Assembly: GCA_037349315.1 (NCBI GenBank)
Contig: JBAIAC010000026.1
Span: 6,696,001 to 6,760,000 of the forward strand
Reading direction: 5' to 3'
DNA: 64,000 nt
Source of the DNA: Chelydra serpentina
Lineage: Eukaryota > Chordata > Testudines > Chelydridae
The translations under genes were made by a program, and so were the position numbers. Positions 36,077 to 46,491 of the stretch are shown one piece after another. Every line of letters begins with the position of its first letter. The stretch's first letter is position 1. The notes under the pieces were generated by a model, which was given only the letters and a program-made list of their open reading frames with translations, was not told where the DNA came from and did no database searches.

Positions 36077-36157
36077 TTGGGGTTGGTCCTGCTTTGAGCA
36101 GGGGGTTGGACTAGATGACCTCCTGAGGTCCCTTCCAACCCTGAGATTCTATGATTC

Positions 36158-36505
36158 AGAGGCTGTCTGTAGCATTATCAGGAAGGCTCCCCAGGTTGGA
36201 GATTAGCTTCTCCTAAGGACTATTTTGTTCCTAATGGCCCATTCCCCACCCACGGTCTAGAATGAAAACATCTTGTCTAGTGGGCGTTACCCAGGTGTAA
36301 CTACGTGTGAAATAGATGCATAGTCAATATTCATAACATCAGATACAAAAATGATACATGCATACAAATAGGATAATTATATTCAGCAAATCATAACCTT
36401 TCCAATGACCCCTCACATGACTTATCTTGCATAGAATACATCATAACCATGTCACAATCTCATCCTAATAATATCACTGTGAAGAATATGGGGTGCAGTG
36501 TCAGA
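36158..36505 (-). repeat. LTR-type repeat, right portion
   Basis: Continues the unit begun at 30719 (AGGCTCCCCAGGTTGGAGAT ... GGGTGCAGTGTCA). AT-rich middle with ATACATGCATACAAATAGGA. Outer flank GTTGG matches the left flank. Confidence 0.6.
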
Positions 36506-37089
36506 GTTGGGCTGGAAGGGATGATGAGAGGTCATCAAGTCCAGCCCCTGCACTGAGGCAGGGCCAATAAACCTAGACCATCTCTGCAGCTGTTTGTCCA
36601 ACCTGTTGCCTGAACCAGCAAAGGGCTTTAAAGCACCTCATAGCACGTGTGCTCCTGCTGTCCTGACTCTGAGGATTCTAGAGATGATGCAGTTTCTTTA
36701 ATTGGATGATGTCTTCAGTTGGTGTCAAACAGATGCCAGGGTGGGTTCAGACTGATGAGAGGATGATAAAATACCACAGAGGCAGCTGTTTTTCTTAAGT
36801 GACTCTGAAAAGCACATCCTGGACCTCTAGATTCCTCCTCACGCAGGATTCCAGAGAGCTGCTGCCGGACAGTCGTGAAAAGACAATGCTTCAAACCACC
36901 GTTGGAAATGGGCGTTGAATTACTTGCACCAAGTGTGGTCCACGCAGGAGTGATTTAACATGGGAACTTGTGTGGGTCTGGCCCCGGGGCTGTCTGGTAA
37001 CACTGCAGAAGGGAACAGCTTGAGTGGAAGAGAGGCAGTTTGTGAAGGCAAAGAGGAGAGAGGGAGAAGAAAGCTATGGTGAAGAAAAG
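36506..37089 (-). repeat. Old CR1/L2 tail at the left edge, otherwise nothing seen
   Basis: 36506-36560 (GTTGGGCTGGAAGGGATGAT, then GAGGTCATCAAGTCCAGCCC) is a reversed LINE 3' tail whose other half lies before 30714 (TAGAATGACAGAGATGTTGG), so the LTR landed in this tail. The rest shows no gene. Confidence 0.55.
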
Positions 37090-37099
37090 ATAGGAAGGT

Positions 37100-37330
37100 C
37101 CAGTGCTTGGGGCACTGGGCTAGGACTTGGGAGAGATGGGTTCAATTCTGGGCTCTCCTACAGACTTCCTGTGTGACCGGGAGCAAGTCATTTAGGTCCA
37201 GATCCTCAAAGCTCAATTTACAGTTGAAATCAATCAGAGTTAGGACCTGGGTCTTCACCTCTCTGTTCCCCATCTGTGAAATGGGGATAATGGCACTTCT
37301 TCACCTCACAGGGGTGAGTGGAGATTAAGA
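37100..37330 (+). repeat. MIR SINE, internally interrupted
   Basis: GCTTGGGGCACTGGGCTAGG, GTTCAATTCTGGGCTCTCCT and GTGACCGGGAGCAAGTCATT match MIR. About 65 unrelated bases (37195-37258) separate these from CACCTCTCTGTTCCCCATCT and GTGAAATGGGGATAATGGCA. Confidence 0.7.
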
Positions 37331-37895
37331 CAGGGAAAGTAAAAGACTGTCTGAGGGAATAGATAGAGCCTGTTTTGGAGAAAGGGAGGTGCCTGAGGAG
37401 AGGAAAATCCCCTCTAGATGCCTTAGCAATGAAGGAAACCTTCTGAAGTGTGTACTCCTTGGAGACTTTGTGGCCCAGCTGACATAGCAAATAAAAAGCT
37501 GAAACTCGGCTCTAGGCACATGCCAGGGAGCCCTGGCAAAGTTATACAATCTAGCCTTCCATCCCTGAGAGAGTCTGCAGGACTAATCCCTCCCCACCCT
37601 ACAGATAGAGATCCAACCCAAACAACCCGAGGCAGCTATGTGATCAGCAGCCTCTGCCCACTGTTTCATAGCAGCCTGAGTAAAAGAAGAGTGCCGTGAT
37701 GTAACTCAGTTTTGAATTTGGCCGAAATCTTAACTCTTCCAGAGACTAATAAGCATGTCGGAGATGGTAGCCAGCTATTTCCCTGCTTTATAGATTTTAA
37801 AGGCGGACACTTTCACAAGTGGCTAGTCATTCTGGGTGCCTCTGTTCACTACATAACTCATGGGAGATCCTTAGGAGAGGAACAGAGATTTTGAG

Positions 37896-38165
37896 CTTCA
37901 TGCAGAAATGATTAGGTGAGATTCCCTAGCCCGTGTTGTGCAGGAGGTCGGACTAGAGGATCACAATGGCCCCTTCTGGCTCTAAAATTTATGAGCACCC
38001 AACTTGAGACACTTTAAAGGGGCCTGTTTTCCAGCGGGTGGGAGCTTAGCACCTTCTGATAATTGGGGGTGGGGGGACTGGCCTTAATTTGTCTGAACTT
38101 GGGCACCTAAAAATCAGAGACATCCAGATGCACTGATTGCTTTTGAAAATTTGGGCCTAAAATAG
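37896..38165 (+). repeat. CR1-family 3' tail followed by an ancient amniote-type repeat
   Basis: 37896-37995 reads GTTGTGCAGGAGGTCGGACT, AGAGGATCACAATGGCCCCT, a CR1 subfamily tail in plus orientation. 37998-38165 (TTTCCAGCGGGTGGGAGCTT, AGCACCTTCTGATAATTGGG) resembles the unit at 60280-60440, so it is an old dispersed repeat. Confidence 0.55.
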
Positions 38166-39041
38166 CCTTTAACTCAAACTGTCTCCCCTCCCCCCACACT
38201 CCCCAAATTGGAATTGGCAAGCCGAGAAGGGATGACTTTATAATCACCCCCAAGAGGAAAAATTGAAAGTAAGAGTCTCTCTTTCACCGTGCAAAGAATG
38301 AGAGTGAGCGAGTTCTTTATGTTCCCACAAATCGCTTGACTTCCCATTTAACGGGGAGGAAGGAAGGACTCCATAAAACACTGGAAAGAAAGAAAGTCAG
38401 GCAGAAAACTGCCTTGTGATATTTGGCCACCTGCCACCAAATTAGAAATGGACGATGCTACAAAATGGGCACGTTGTGTACCACTGTGAAACCCTGTCCG
38501 GTAGGAGGATGCTAATTCTGGAAACACTTGTACTCGGTGTCATGCCAGAAAAGTTACTGGAAAACTAAAACAGGAGTGGGAAGGAGGTAGCAGGGGCTTA
38601 AGATAGCTAAGAACCACTTTGGACCAAACCAGTTTATTTAAACAAAGGAATCTAGATCAGATTTATGACATGCTGTGGTGTTTGAAGTTAATGACGTGTT
38701 ATACAGGCGGTCACACTAGATTATCTCATTTTCCCTTCTGGATTTAAACTCTAGGAATGTTGAAGCCTCGAGTTATTTAAGGGATAGATATTTGCATATA
38801 TGGAACTGAAATAATTGCATCCAATTTACTCTTTAAATCTCCGCTATCTGAATGCTAAACACGACTTGTCCCCTGTTTCCACTCACTGCAACATTGTGGT
38901 TAGCATCACATTAGGATAACATCCTGTTCTGTTTGTACGGCGCCTAGCACAATGGAATTCTGGTCCATGACTGCAACTCATAGGCACGACTGCAATAAAA
39001 ATAGGAATAGGCTAACATGATTCCTTGGCATCATTCTAAAG
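38166..39041. other. No gene seen; common turtle repeat near the right end
   Basis: 38915-39005 (TTTGTACGGCGCCTAGCACA, ATGGAATTCTGGTCCATGAC) resembles a widespread turtle repeat also glimpsed near 18470. No exon candidates. Confidence 0.4.
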
Positions 39042-39339
39042 CAGGGATCTCAAACTCACATCACCACGAGGGCCACATGAGAACTAGTAAATTGGCCCGA
39101 GGGCCGCATCAGTGAAACCTTTTCATACAATGATACAAAAGTATAGTAAAAAATGAAGAGTAATATAGCATTCTATTAAAAATCAATGTATTAACTTTTT
39201 AAAACTGTAATGCAAAGAGGGGTTTTAATAAAATATAAACACTCAGTAACATTTGGAGCTTGGCTGCCAGTGGAGTCGGCGCCTATGGCGGGCCGCAGGA
39301 AATAACTCCGCGGGCCCCGCTGCGCGTTTGAGACCCCTG
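39042..39339. mobile_element. Nonautonomous hAT-type element with perfect 8-bp duplication
   Basis: Inverted ends CAGGGATCTCAAAC and (complement) CAGGGGTCTCAAAC with identical flanks TTCTAAAG (39034-39041 and 39340-39347). AT-rich middle, GC-rich right end, 298 bases, no coding. Confidence 0.9.
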
Positions 39340-39696
39340 TTCTAAAGTAACCCAATTTTCTAGGGAAGACAAGCCCATTGTGGTTCCTTATACCCCCACT
39401 ATATCAGCTGTTTAAATGAATCCCACTCACTAAACTTGAGTTTTTGTCTAAACTGTTTTCATTCCCTTGAGCTGTCTAAACCCAAATGGAGAGTTCACTC
39501 ATTTTCAGTTCTGTTTGGATTCCAGTTTGCTTAGAGGGAGGTGAGAGAACTCAGTGAAATCAGCATTTAATTATTTGCTCCTCATCCCCCTTTTCAGCTC
39601 GTGTATGTTTTGTGGTACTCCAGGCAGAATCACTGATAAGCTGTTTATCTGCCTGGCTCCTTCAGCACCAGTGGCAGGCACCCTTCCTTACTCTTA

Positions 39697-39997
39697 GGGC
39701 TTGTCTTCACTACCCGCCGGATCGGCGGGTAGCAATCAATCTATCGGGGATCGATTTTTCGCATCTCGTTTAGACGCGATTAATCGATCCCCGAAAGCGC
39801 TCCCCGTCGGCTCCGGAAATCCACCTCATCGAAAGGCGGAAGCGGAGTCGACGTGGGAGCGGCAGCGATCGACTCGCCGCCGTTCTCACGGCCAGGTAAG
39901 TCGATTACGATACGCCGACTTCAGCTACGTTATTCACGTAGCTGACACTGCGTATCGTAGATCGACCCCCCCCCCCCCCCCCAGTGTAGCCCTGGGC
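39697..39997. mobile_element. Hairpin-rich MITE, copy B
   Basis: Flanked by TTA on both sides (39694-39696, 39998-40000). Same layout as copy A: palindrome around TCGTTTAGACGCGATTAATCG near 39770, donor-like CAGGTAAGTCG near 39893, hairpin CTTCAGCTACGT TATTC ACGTAGCTGA near 39918-39946, and a poly-C run before the right end. Confidence 0.88.
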
Positions 39998-40850
39998 TTA
40001 GAAGTGTTTTCTGAATAGGTAGAGGAGTTACCTGGGCTAAATGTTGCTCTTGGCTCTGGTGTCAAGTTGCTTTGGATTTGCATGGGTGAATAACAGAGCA
40101 GGATTGACCCCATCTGTGTGTCGGTTAGCAAGCGACTCTGGTGCTGCTGCCAAGTCCATATTCTTCTTCCCCCCAAGGTCTATTTCTGCCTCTCTCTGCA
40201 TCCCTATGTTCTTCTTCCGTTCCAGCAGAACCATGCGTTTGCAGCCAGCTCATAAGACGCTCATCTGACCCGGTCACACTCGACGTTGTTGAATAATGTC
40301 GGAGAAACAGCCTTTTTGTCACACCACAGCTGCCGTTTGCACTCCCGCCCCTACTACAGTCGTCTTGCATTACTGCATTCTGGGAATATGTGGTCAGGGC
40401 TTCAGTGTGGGAAAGGGTGCTCAGAGCAGCAGCACCTGGAGCAATGCATGCTGGGATGCCCTACCACAAAGTGGGGGAGGAGGGGGGACCTGGCAACTTG
40501 GTTACAGGGCACGGTTACAGGGTCCTGTCTACTGTAAATAGACAGCTTGCCGGACCAATGACAGGAAGGTACCCTGTGTCGGTGTAGCCCTCTGTGGAGC
40601 TCAAGCCCCGTTAGCCATTATGATTACTAATAGAGCATTAATCCTGTTGTGGGTGAAAGCAAACCATGCTTAGAGTCAACCACGCAGCAGCTGGTTACAC
40701 GCTGTTAAAAGCTGTAGTACGAACAGGGCCTGGAACTGCTCCCTGTCATAAGCTGGGCAGCATGAGCTTCTTAGCCCCATGATTTCCACCAACAGACCCA
40801 AGTGGACAGCTGCTCCCTGGAATCAGCCAGTTAGAATCATAGAATATCAG
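39998..40850. other. No gene seen
   Basis: Short chance frames only. No exon-like or repeat signature that I can support. Confidence 0.35.
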
Positions 40851-41036
40851 CAGGGCCAGCCCACAACATTTTGGCACCTGAGGCGGGGAGCTCAAATGAC
40901 GCCCCCGTGCCCCCTCGCTTGGGCCAAAACTTGGAAAGGTCTCAATTCTACCTTCTTCCTGTTCTACTCCTCTCCTGGTACTGCTCTGCTACCAACCCCA
41001 ACAAAGGAGAACTAACAACTTAAAATGCCTTGTTCA
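40851..41036 (-). repeat. hAT 3'-terminal segment, extra copy
   Basis: Begins CAGGGCCAGCCCACAACATT and is about 90% like 41275-41460 throughout (GGTCTCAATTCTACCTTCTT, CCTGTTCTACTCCTCTCCTG). Two copies of the same transposon end lie 240 bases apart, either a tandem duplication or a second truncated insertion. Confidence 0.75.
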
Positions 41037-41274
41037 GCTTATTCAGAGCATTAACAATAGCTGCTACGCCTCCCTACAGAAACTTGTGCCCTGAAAATGT
41101 GACAAAATAAATGGGGGAGGGAACATATTGTAATTGGTTCGCTAGGGCCCATGACCTGACCTAGACTGGTGCTCTCCCCGAAGCAAGGACTGATGGATTC
41201 TAGCAGACCAGTTACTCAAGACTTGTAGGAATAATAGCTAAGCAGTTTAGACTTGTACTCTTATCCTGCTGCTC

Positions 41275-43255
41275 AGGGCCGGCCCACAACATTTTGGGAC
41301 CTGAGGTGGGGAGCTCAAAAGACGCCCCCATGCTCCCTTGCTTGGGCCAAAACTTGGAAAGGTCTCAATTCTGCCTTCTTCCTGTTCTACTCCTCTCATG
41401 GTACTGTTCTGCTACCTACCCCAGTAAAGGAGAACTAACAACTTAAAATGCATTGTTCAATAATTGTAAGTAACACTTAACTTTCAAACCCCTGAACAGC
41501 AAATATAACTTTTCTTGTCTGCATAGTAAACACTGGCATTTTTATTTGTTTGAATAATGGTGATTTCCATGCCACCTTGGTTGCAAAGATTTGAACTGCT
41601 TCCTGAAGGTCCACAGTCTGGGCCAGCTCATGCTCTATTGAGATGGTTGCAAGGCCGACCAGCCTCTCCTGTGTCATTGTGGAGCATAGATGTATTTTTA
41701 TTAACTTCAGCTTGGAGAAGCTGTGTTCTCCACTGGCAACTGTTACAGGAAGTGTTAGTAGTATGCGCAGAGCAACAAAAGCATTTGGAAAGAGGGTGGT
41801 CATCTTATTTGTGAACATATATTCCAGAACAGCCTTTGGAGTTGATCCTGCTGAGATGTATCTTGAAAGGGCTTTCAGTTCATCACCTAAATCACTCACA
41901 ACAATATCGCGCATGTCACCATGTGTCAACACTGTCTCTAGTGCCCTGCATTGCTGGCGTAGGTCTTCTTCAGGTATAGTGAGGAGTTTTGGAATATCAT
42001 ACAACATCCCAAATATACTGCTGTGTTCCTTGAGCTACATGAAACATTCTTCAACTGACTGTATTGCACAATCTGGCACCTGGTTAAAGAATTCAACTTT
42101 GAATTCTTGTTTGGGGGTTTCTTATGCCTCGTAATCAAAATGTCATCTTCTTCGGTGATTCTTGAATGGGTGGGGAAATAGCTTCAGTGTGAAGTTCCTC
42201 TGCCAACTTCTGTGCACTCTTCAAAACGTTTTGAAATCCCTCATCTGACCGGTAAGACTGTAGGTATAACTTTGCTTTGTCCAGTTGTTCCATTGCTCCA
42301 GATATATCAAGGTCAACACCTTGGAGTCTCTTGCTTACAACATTTATTTCAAACAGTATGTCATGCCACAACACTAAGCCCAGGTCTACACTAACCCCCC
42401 CTGTCGAACTAAGATATGCAACTTCAGCTACGTTAATAACGTAGCTGAAGTCGAAGTACCTTAGTTCGAACTTACCTGTGGTCCAGACGCGGCGCGCAGG
42501 CTCCCCTGTCGACTCCGCCTACTCCACTCGTCGAGCTGGATTACCAGCGTCGACGAGGGAGCACTTCCTGGTTCGATTTATCGCGTCTTGTCAAGACGCG
42601 ATAAATCGAACCCAGAACATCGATCCCGCGCCTCCGACGCGACGGGTAAGTATAGATATACCCTCAGCCACTCAGAAATTTGAATTTAAGTGTGTTTCTG
42701 GTGATTCCATTTCCTGCTGCCACTGTTCTCCCACAAACAGTTCCTGTCATAGCATTATCCTCCATAATGGCAACTATGGCATCATCTATCTTCCCAATTT
42801 GGTGTTTGATAGGCTTTATCGCCTCCCCTCAACTTTGTCATTGTGTGGCACTCAGTGGTTTCAGTGTCAGAGAGGCTGTTCCCAGATGTTGCTTCAAAAT
42901 ATGCATCGATGGGTTGATGCAGAGAAAAATACATAGATGCTTTGAATTACATTAAAAAATTCAGCAGCCTCACTAGAAGCTGATGCTGCATCACTGACCA
43001 CCAAGTTCAATGAATGAGAACTGCATGGGACAAAAAAAGCTCGAGGGCTTAACTCTCGGATCCGTGTCTGTACTCCTCTGTTCTTTCTTCTCATGTTGGC
43101 ACCATTATTGTAGCCCTGACCTCTCATGTCAGCTATCGCAATTCCCTTATCTTCCAGCTTTTTAAGAAGCACATTTGTCATACCAGCTCCTGTAGTATCA
43201 TCAATGTCAATAAATTCTAGAAAATGCTCTCTGACAGTCACCATTGCAGGGACAT
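41275..43255 (-). pseudogene. hAT transposase remnant (TTF/DUF4371-like, hAT dimerisation region), broken and nested
   Basis: The minus strand carries pieces of one transposase. 43244-42894 holds the catalytic-core-like DIDDTTGAGMTNVLLKKLED, GIAIADMRGQGYNNGANM and PCSSHSLNLVVSDAA. 42890-42668 holds IDDAIVAIMED (with stops). 42374-42135 holds FEINVVSKRLQG. 42007-41477 holds the C-terminal dimerisation block LTLPVTVASGEHSFSKLKLI and STMTQERLVGLATISIEHEL. The 3' terminus is CAGGGCCGGCCC at 41275. The N-terminal zinc-finger region is missing beyond 43255. Frameshifts and stops separate the pieces, and a MITE (42378-42663) is inserted in the frame. Confidence 0.85.
42378..42663. mobile_element. 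Hairpin-rich MITE, copy C, inside the hAT transposase
   Basis: Left end TAA|GCCCAGGTCTACACTA. The hairpin CTTCAGCTACGTTAATAACGTAGCTGAAG (described as two arms around TTAATAA) is near 42421-42449, the palindrome ATCGCGTCTTGTCAAGACGCGAT is near 42579-42602, and donor-like GGGTAAGTAT is near 42644. The right terminus is diverged. Transposase coding resumes directly on both sides, so the insertion followed the death or immobilisation of the hAT copy. Confidence 0.85.
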
Positions 43256-43264
43256 TTTCACTAG

Positions 43265-43800
43265 GTTCTGTTGTAGTTACAAAATGCTAGCTGTGGAGAG
43301 AGAAGGACCTGGGAGCTCAGGGTACCAGGAGCAGGGCAGGGCAGGGCAGGGCTGGGCTGGGGAAAGGCAAGAGGAGCTGGGAAGCTCCAGCCTGGTAAAC
43401 CCCCAGGCTGTGGACCTTGTTAAAGGCCAAAGCAGGTCGTGGGGTTGCAGAGGTGCAGCCCAGGGTTAGGGGGAGGCAGCTGGTCCAACCCCCTTGCCAA
43501 TGATGAGTGGCCATTACAGACTCCAGTCTGCCCTAGTGAAAGGGGGCTAGATGATGATTGGCAGTAGCCACTGAGGCCAGGTGGGGATAGAGGGTTGGGG
43601 GCTCCCCTGAGAGGGGAGACCCAGTGTGTGGGGGTACTGCAGTGGGCAGAACCCCAGGGTAAGGGGCACCGGGGTCCGGGAGGGACACGGGGCCTGAGGC
43701 AGGCGAGCCACCGGCCAGCAGAGGGCGCTCCAAGGCTAAAAAAAAGCAAATTCCCAGACAGCCACCAGGAGGCGCTGCAATCGACTTTGCTACAACCACC
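43265..43800 (+). repeat. LTR-type repeat, related to 59800-60110
   Basis: Shares with 59800-60110 the blocks GCAGAGGGCGCTCC and AATTCCC...CACCAGGAGGCGC near its right end, in the same order. Contains a GCAGG repeat run at 43331-43356. No retroviral genes. Confidence 0.5.
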
Positions 43801-45392
43801 CGGCTGCAAATACTACCCCAGCTGTGAGAATGTGGTTTGTGGGGCCTTCCAAGGGGCGTGACTAGCAGGGCCAGGGTTAAGCAGACTCAATCTGTGGTGG
43901 ACCCTGCCGCAAGGAAATTTCAACACCTGCCCAGCTTCCAATGCATACCAGACCGGCAGGCTTCCAGAGCAGCCAGTAGGGTGATTGTTTGTTTTTATTA
44001 CTCCAGCAGGCCAGCTCCAGTCATTTGCATGCAACAAAGTCCTACACTGGGAATGGGCTTTGGCCAGAGAAGGCCGTGGTGGGGGTGGGGTGGATGCCCC
44101 ATTGTAAAGCAGTTTACGGAAGCCTCTGGTTAGGTACAAAAGAGCAATAAACTCCCCACACGGTCATTAAAAAAGTAAAAGCACATTGGTTCTGGGGTTA
44201 GTCCATCCAAAGTGTGTGTGTGTGTGTGTGTACGTGTGTACTCAGTGCAGCATCTACCTTTGCGGCAAGATCTCTTCACTGACCTGTTAGTGGCGGCCGA
44301 TGTCCTGCATACAGTCTCCAGCATCCAGGAATTCACCGCCCCTTTGCTATTGCTTCCTTTCCCTGTGCTCCCTGTTTCACCATGTCTGTTCTTTATTGCC
44401 CTGCTCTGTAATTCCTCCTCTCCAATTTCTAGTTCTGTCCTTTCTGCCGTTTCCTTCCATCTCCTTCCCCTGTTGTTCGCCTGTCCTCTTTAAATCAGAG
44501 ATGGGCTTGAGCAGCAGGGTTACGATTTGGGTTTCAACCTCCTCAAAAGTCAGAGTGTTTGGATACATCTGATTTGTTCGTAATGAATTGTGTTGGGGTG
44601 AGCAGGTCAGGGTGTGCACAAACCTGCGTACACCACTGCCCTCTGCTGAATGGAACCAGAACTGCTCTGATGTATTTCATTAGCCCTGTACTGCTAACAG
44701 ATCCTCTCATTTAGCTTGAATGGTAGGGGCCCGTGCCAGGGCAGTTAGGTGAGTATAGAATCTCTCTCCATGGTGACGTGACTGGGACAGGGGAATCCTC
44801 ACATGATCTGAAAAGGAACTGTACCAAACCAGGGTGTTTATAGCTTCCTGGGGAGGCCAGGCACATAGGCTCGGATTCTCCTTGCTTTGCCCCTTGCGGT
44901 GTGTGTGAAGTAATTGTGTGACATTACCCCTGGTGCGAGTGGGTGGGGAGGTCTGGTTTGGTAGCGATGTACACCCTCACTGTGCGCAGGTGTAAATAAA
45001 GACACAAGGTGCAATGCAGGAGGAATCCATGCCCCAAGCACTGTCTGCCTATGGCCTCCTAGGGAACAGCCATTCCCTGTGCGGTGAGCATGACTGTTCT
45101 GTTACCTCTCAGTCTCACTCGGGTACAGAACATGCGGGACTGTGCCATGCCCCAGGTCCCGTTCGCTGACTCAACAAACTCTGCATAAGCTGCTTTGAAG
45201 GCTCGTTGTCCCGCTGTTCGTTGCCTTGTGTGGGAAGGCCTGGAGGAGCGTGTCTCTTTCCTTGCTCAATCCCCCATCAGAAGCGCAGACCTGCCTGGGG
45301 CAACTGGGGCAGGCCAGTTCCATCGCGAGTGAATCTGCTCCTGGGGGGTGAGCTGTGCCCCCTTTGGAGCACAGTCCAGCTGGCGGGCCTGG
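43801..45392. other. ADGRG5 3' flank, possible 3' UTR; simple repeat
   Basis: A (GT)n microsatellite lies at 44211-44236. On the minus strand the first AATAAA after the ADGRG5 stop is at 44397-44392, which would give a 3' UTR of about 1 kb; this is a weak prediction. Nothing else is recognised. Confidence 0.35.
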
Positions 45393-45478
45393 TTATTTTG
45401 TCATCTGAGAGCTCCCGGTGGAGGGGCTGGTGTCCGGCTGGCGGCGTATGGTGCAGTACCAGAGGCAGATGAAGAACC
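45393..45478 (-). CDS. ADGRG5: ADGRG5 exon 13 (end of TM7, cytoplasmic tail, stop)
   Basis: Acceptor ACCTGCAG|GG at 45479-45480. In phase 1 it reads (G)FFICLWYCTIRRQPD ending SSQMTK and TAA at 45393-45395. FF.CLWYC completes TM7, like FFLFLWFC in human ADGRG5. The tail after TM7 is only about 20 residues, rich in Ser/Thr (STGSS), suitable for kinase control. Confidence 0.9.
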
Positions 45479-45526
45479 CTGCAGGTGGAAAGCACATTGT
45501 AAGCCTTTGGTCACTAGGCTTTCTCC

Positions 45527-45840
45527 CAGTAGTGGTGCCAGCTTCTTTGGCACCCTAGGTGGCGCCTCCGGGAGGAGCTGCTGTCGAAATGCCGTCCAGG
45601 GCCCGGCAGCCGAAGAAGCTGCCGCTGAAATGCCGCTGAGGACCCCGGCAGCATTTCGGCGGGAGCTTCTTCAGCCACTGGGGTCCTCGGCATTTCGGTG
45701 GCAGCTTCTTCGACCGCCAGGGTCCTCAGTGGCATTTCGAGGACCCCGGTGGCTGAAGAAGGTAAGAAATGCCGCCCCCCCCGAATCCTGGCGCCTTAGG
45801 CGACCGCCTAGGGTCGCTAGTGGTAGCGCCGGCCCTGCTT
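45527..45840. repeat. GC-rich nonautonomous hAT-like repeat in intron 12
   Basis: The right end on the complement reads CAGGGCCGGCGCTACCACTA, a hAT-like terminus, and the left end reads AGTGGTGCCAGCTTCTTTGG. The interior repeats AATGCCG/GGACCCCGG and CTTCTTC blocks in both orientations. It lies about 50 bases from the acceptor of the last exon. Confidence 0.6.
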
Positions 45841-46207
45841 GCTCCATGTGCCCATGGCAATAAGTGAGTAACATAGCAGCAGGGCCCTCTGACCTCACAG
45901 CAACCTCCATGTCCTTTCCCCTCCCCGCTCCTGGATTCAGAGGCGGGGGCGGTGGCGGCAGAAGCGCACTGACCCAGTGGTGGCTGAGAACTGTGCTACT
46001 GCTAACCAGGAGCTAGCAGAAACCTGGCAGGGACTCTGCTGCTCCTAAATCAGTGGTAATAGAAACCTGGAGCTAAGCCACCGTGCCATCTGAGGCGCCG
46101 TCTGCAGAACCCCCCTTGACAGGGCTTTGCGTCAGGTCTTATGCTACTTCTGGTTCCATCCCATTCATCCCACTGCCTGAACACCGTGTCTCTGCAACAT
46201 CTCTGAC

Positions 46208-46491
46208 CCAGGAGGGAGTTGATGATCGTGAAGAGGATGAGCTGAGGAATCAAGAAGACCCCGAAACTGAGGAAGGCCAGTGCCCAGGTCATTCCTAGCA
46301 GGCACGTCAGTCCCAGCACGGTCATCAGATCCTTCCTCGCTCGTTCTTTCTGACTGTTCGTGTTGGATCTCCGTTTCCTCAGCATCCTCGTGACGGTGAC
46401 TAAGATGACCGTGTTGAAGAGGACGGTGATACCAGCGTAGCCCAGGTTGAGGATGTAATTAACATCCCGGGCCTTGTCCGTGATCCAACAC
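46208..46491 (-). CDS. ADGRG5: ADGRG5 exon 12 (ECL2 end, TM5, TM6, most of TM7)
   Basis: Acceptor CCCACAG|G at 46492-46493 and donor CTGG|GTCAG at 46207. It starts (M)CWITDKARDVN: the CW pair holds the ECL2 cysteine expected to bond with the TM3 Cys in exon 10. TM5 is about residues 456-480, an Arg/Lys-rich third loop follows, then TM6 with VLGLTCLLGMTWALAFLSFG including the conserved toggle Trp, then TM7 start VFLIPQLILFTIINSL. 284 nt, phase 2 in and 1 out. The donor GTCAG is weaker than the usual GTRAG. Confidence 0.93.

Larger units (their letters stand above)
31680..36157 (+). mobile_element. Near-full-length CR1 LINE
   Basis: About 4.5 kb: a 5' UTR with TTTTATAAAGCAG near 31715, intact ORF1 (32171), ORF2 (from the ORF1 stop to 36076) with one frameshift, and a 3' UTR ending CCCTTCCAACCCTGAGATTC then TATGATTC. 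The 3' terminus is the same sequence that forms the tail of the tRNA-derived SINEs in this window (48482, 58825), so it is their likely mobilising partner family. It lies inside an LTR repeat (30719-36505). CR1 elements normally lack clear target duplications, and none was seen. Confidence 0.92.

Noticed and set aside
45348..45863. 171-residue plus frame overlapping the last ADGRG5 exon
   Set aside because: It is antisense to a real exon and runs into a GC-rich repeat; no domain.
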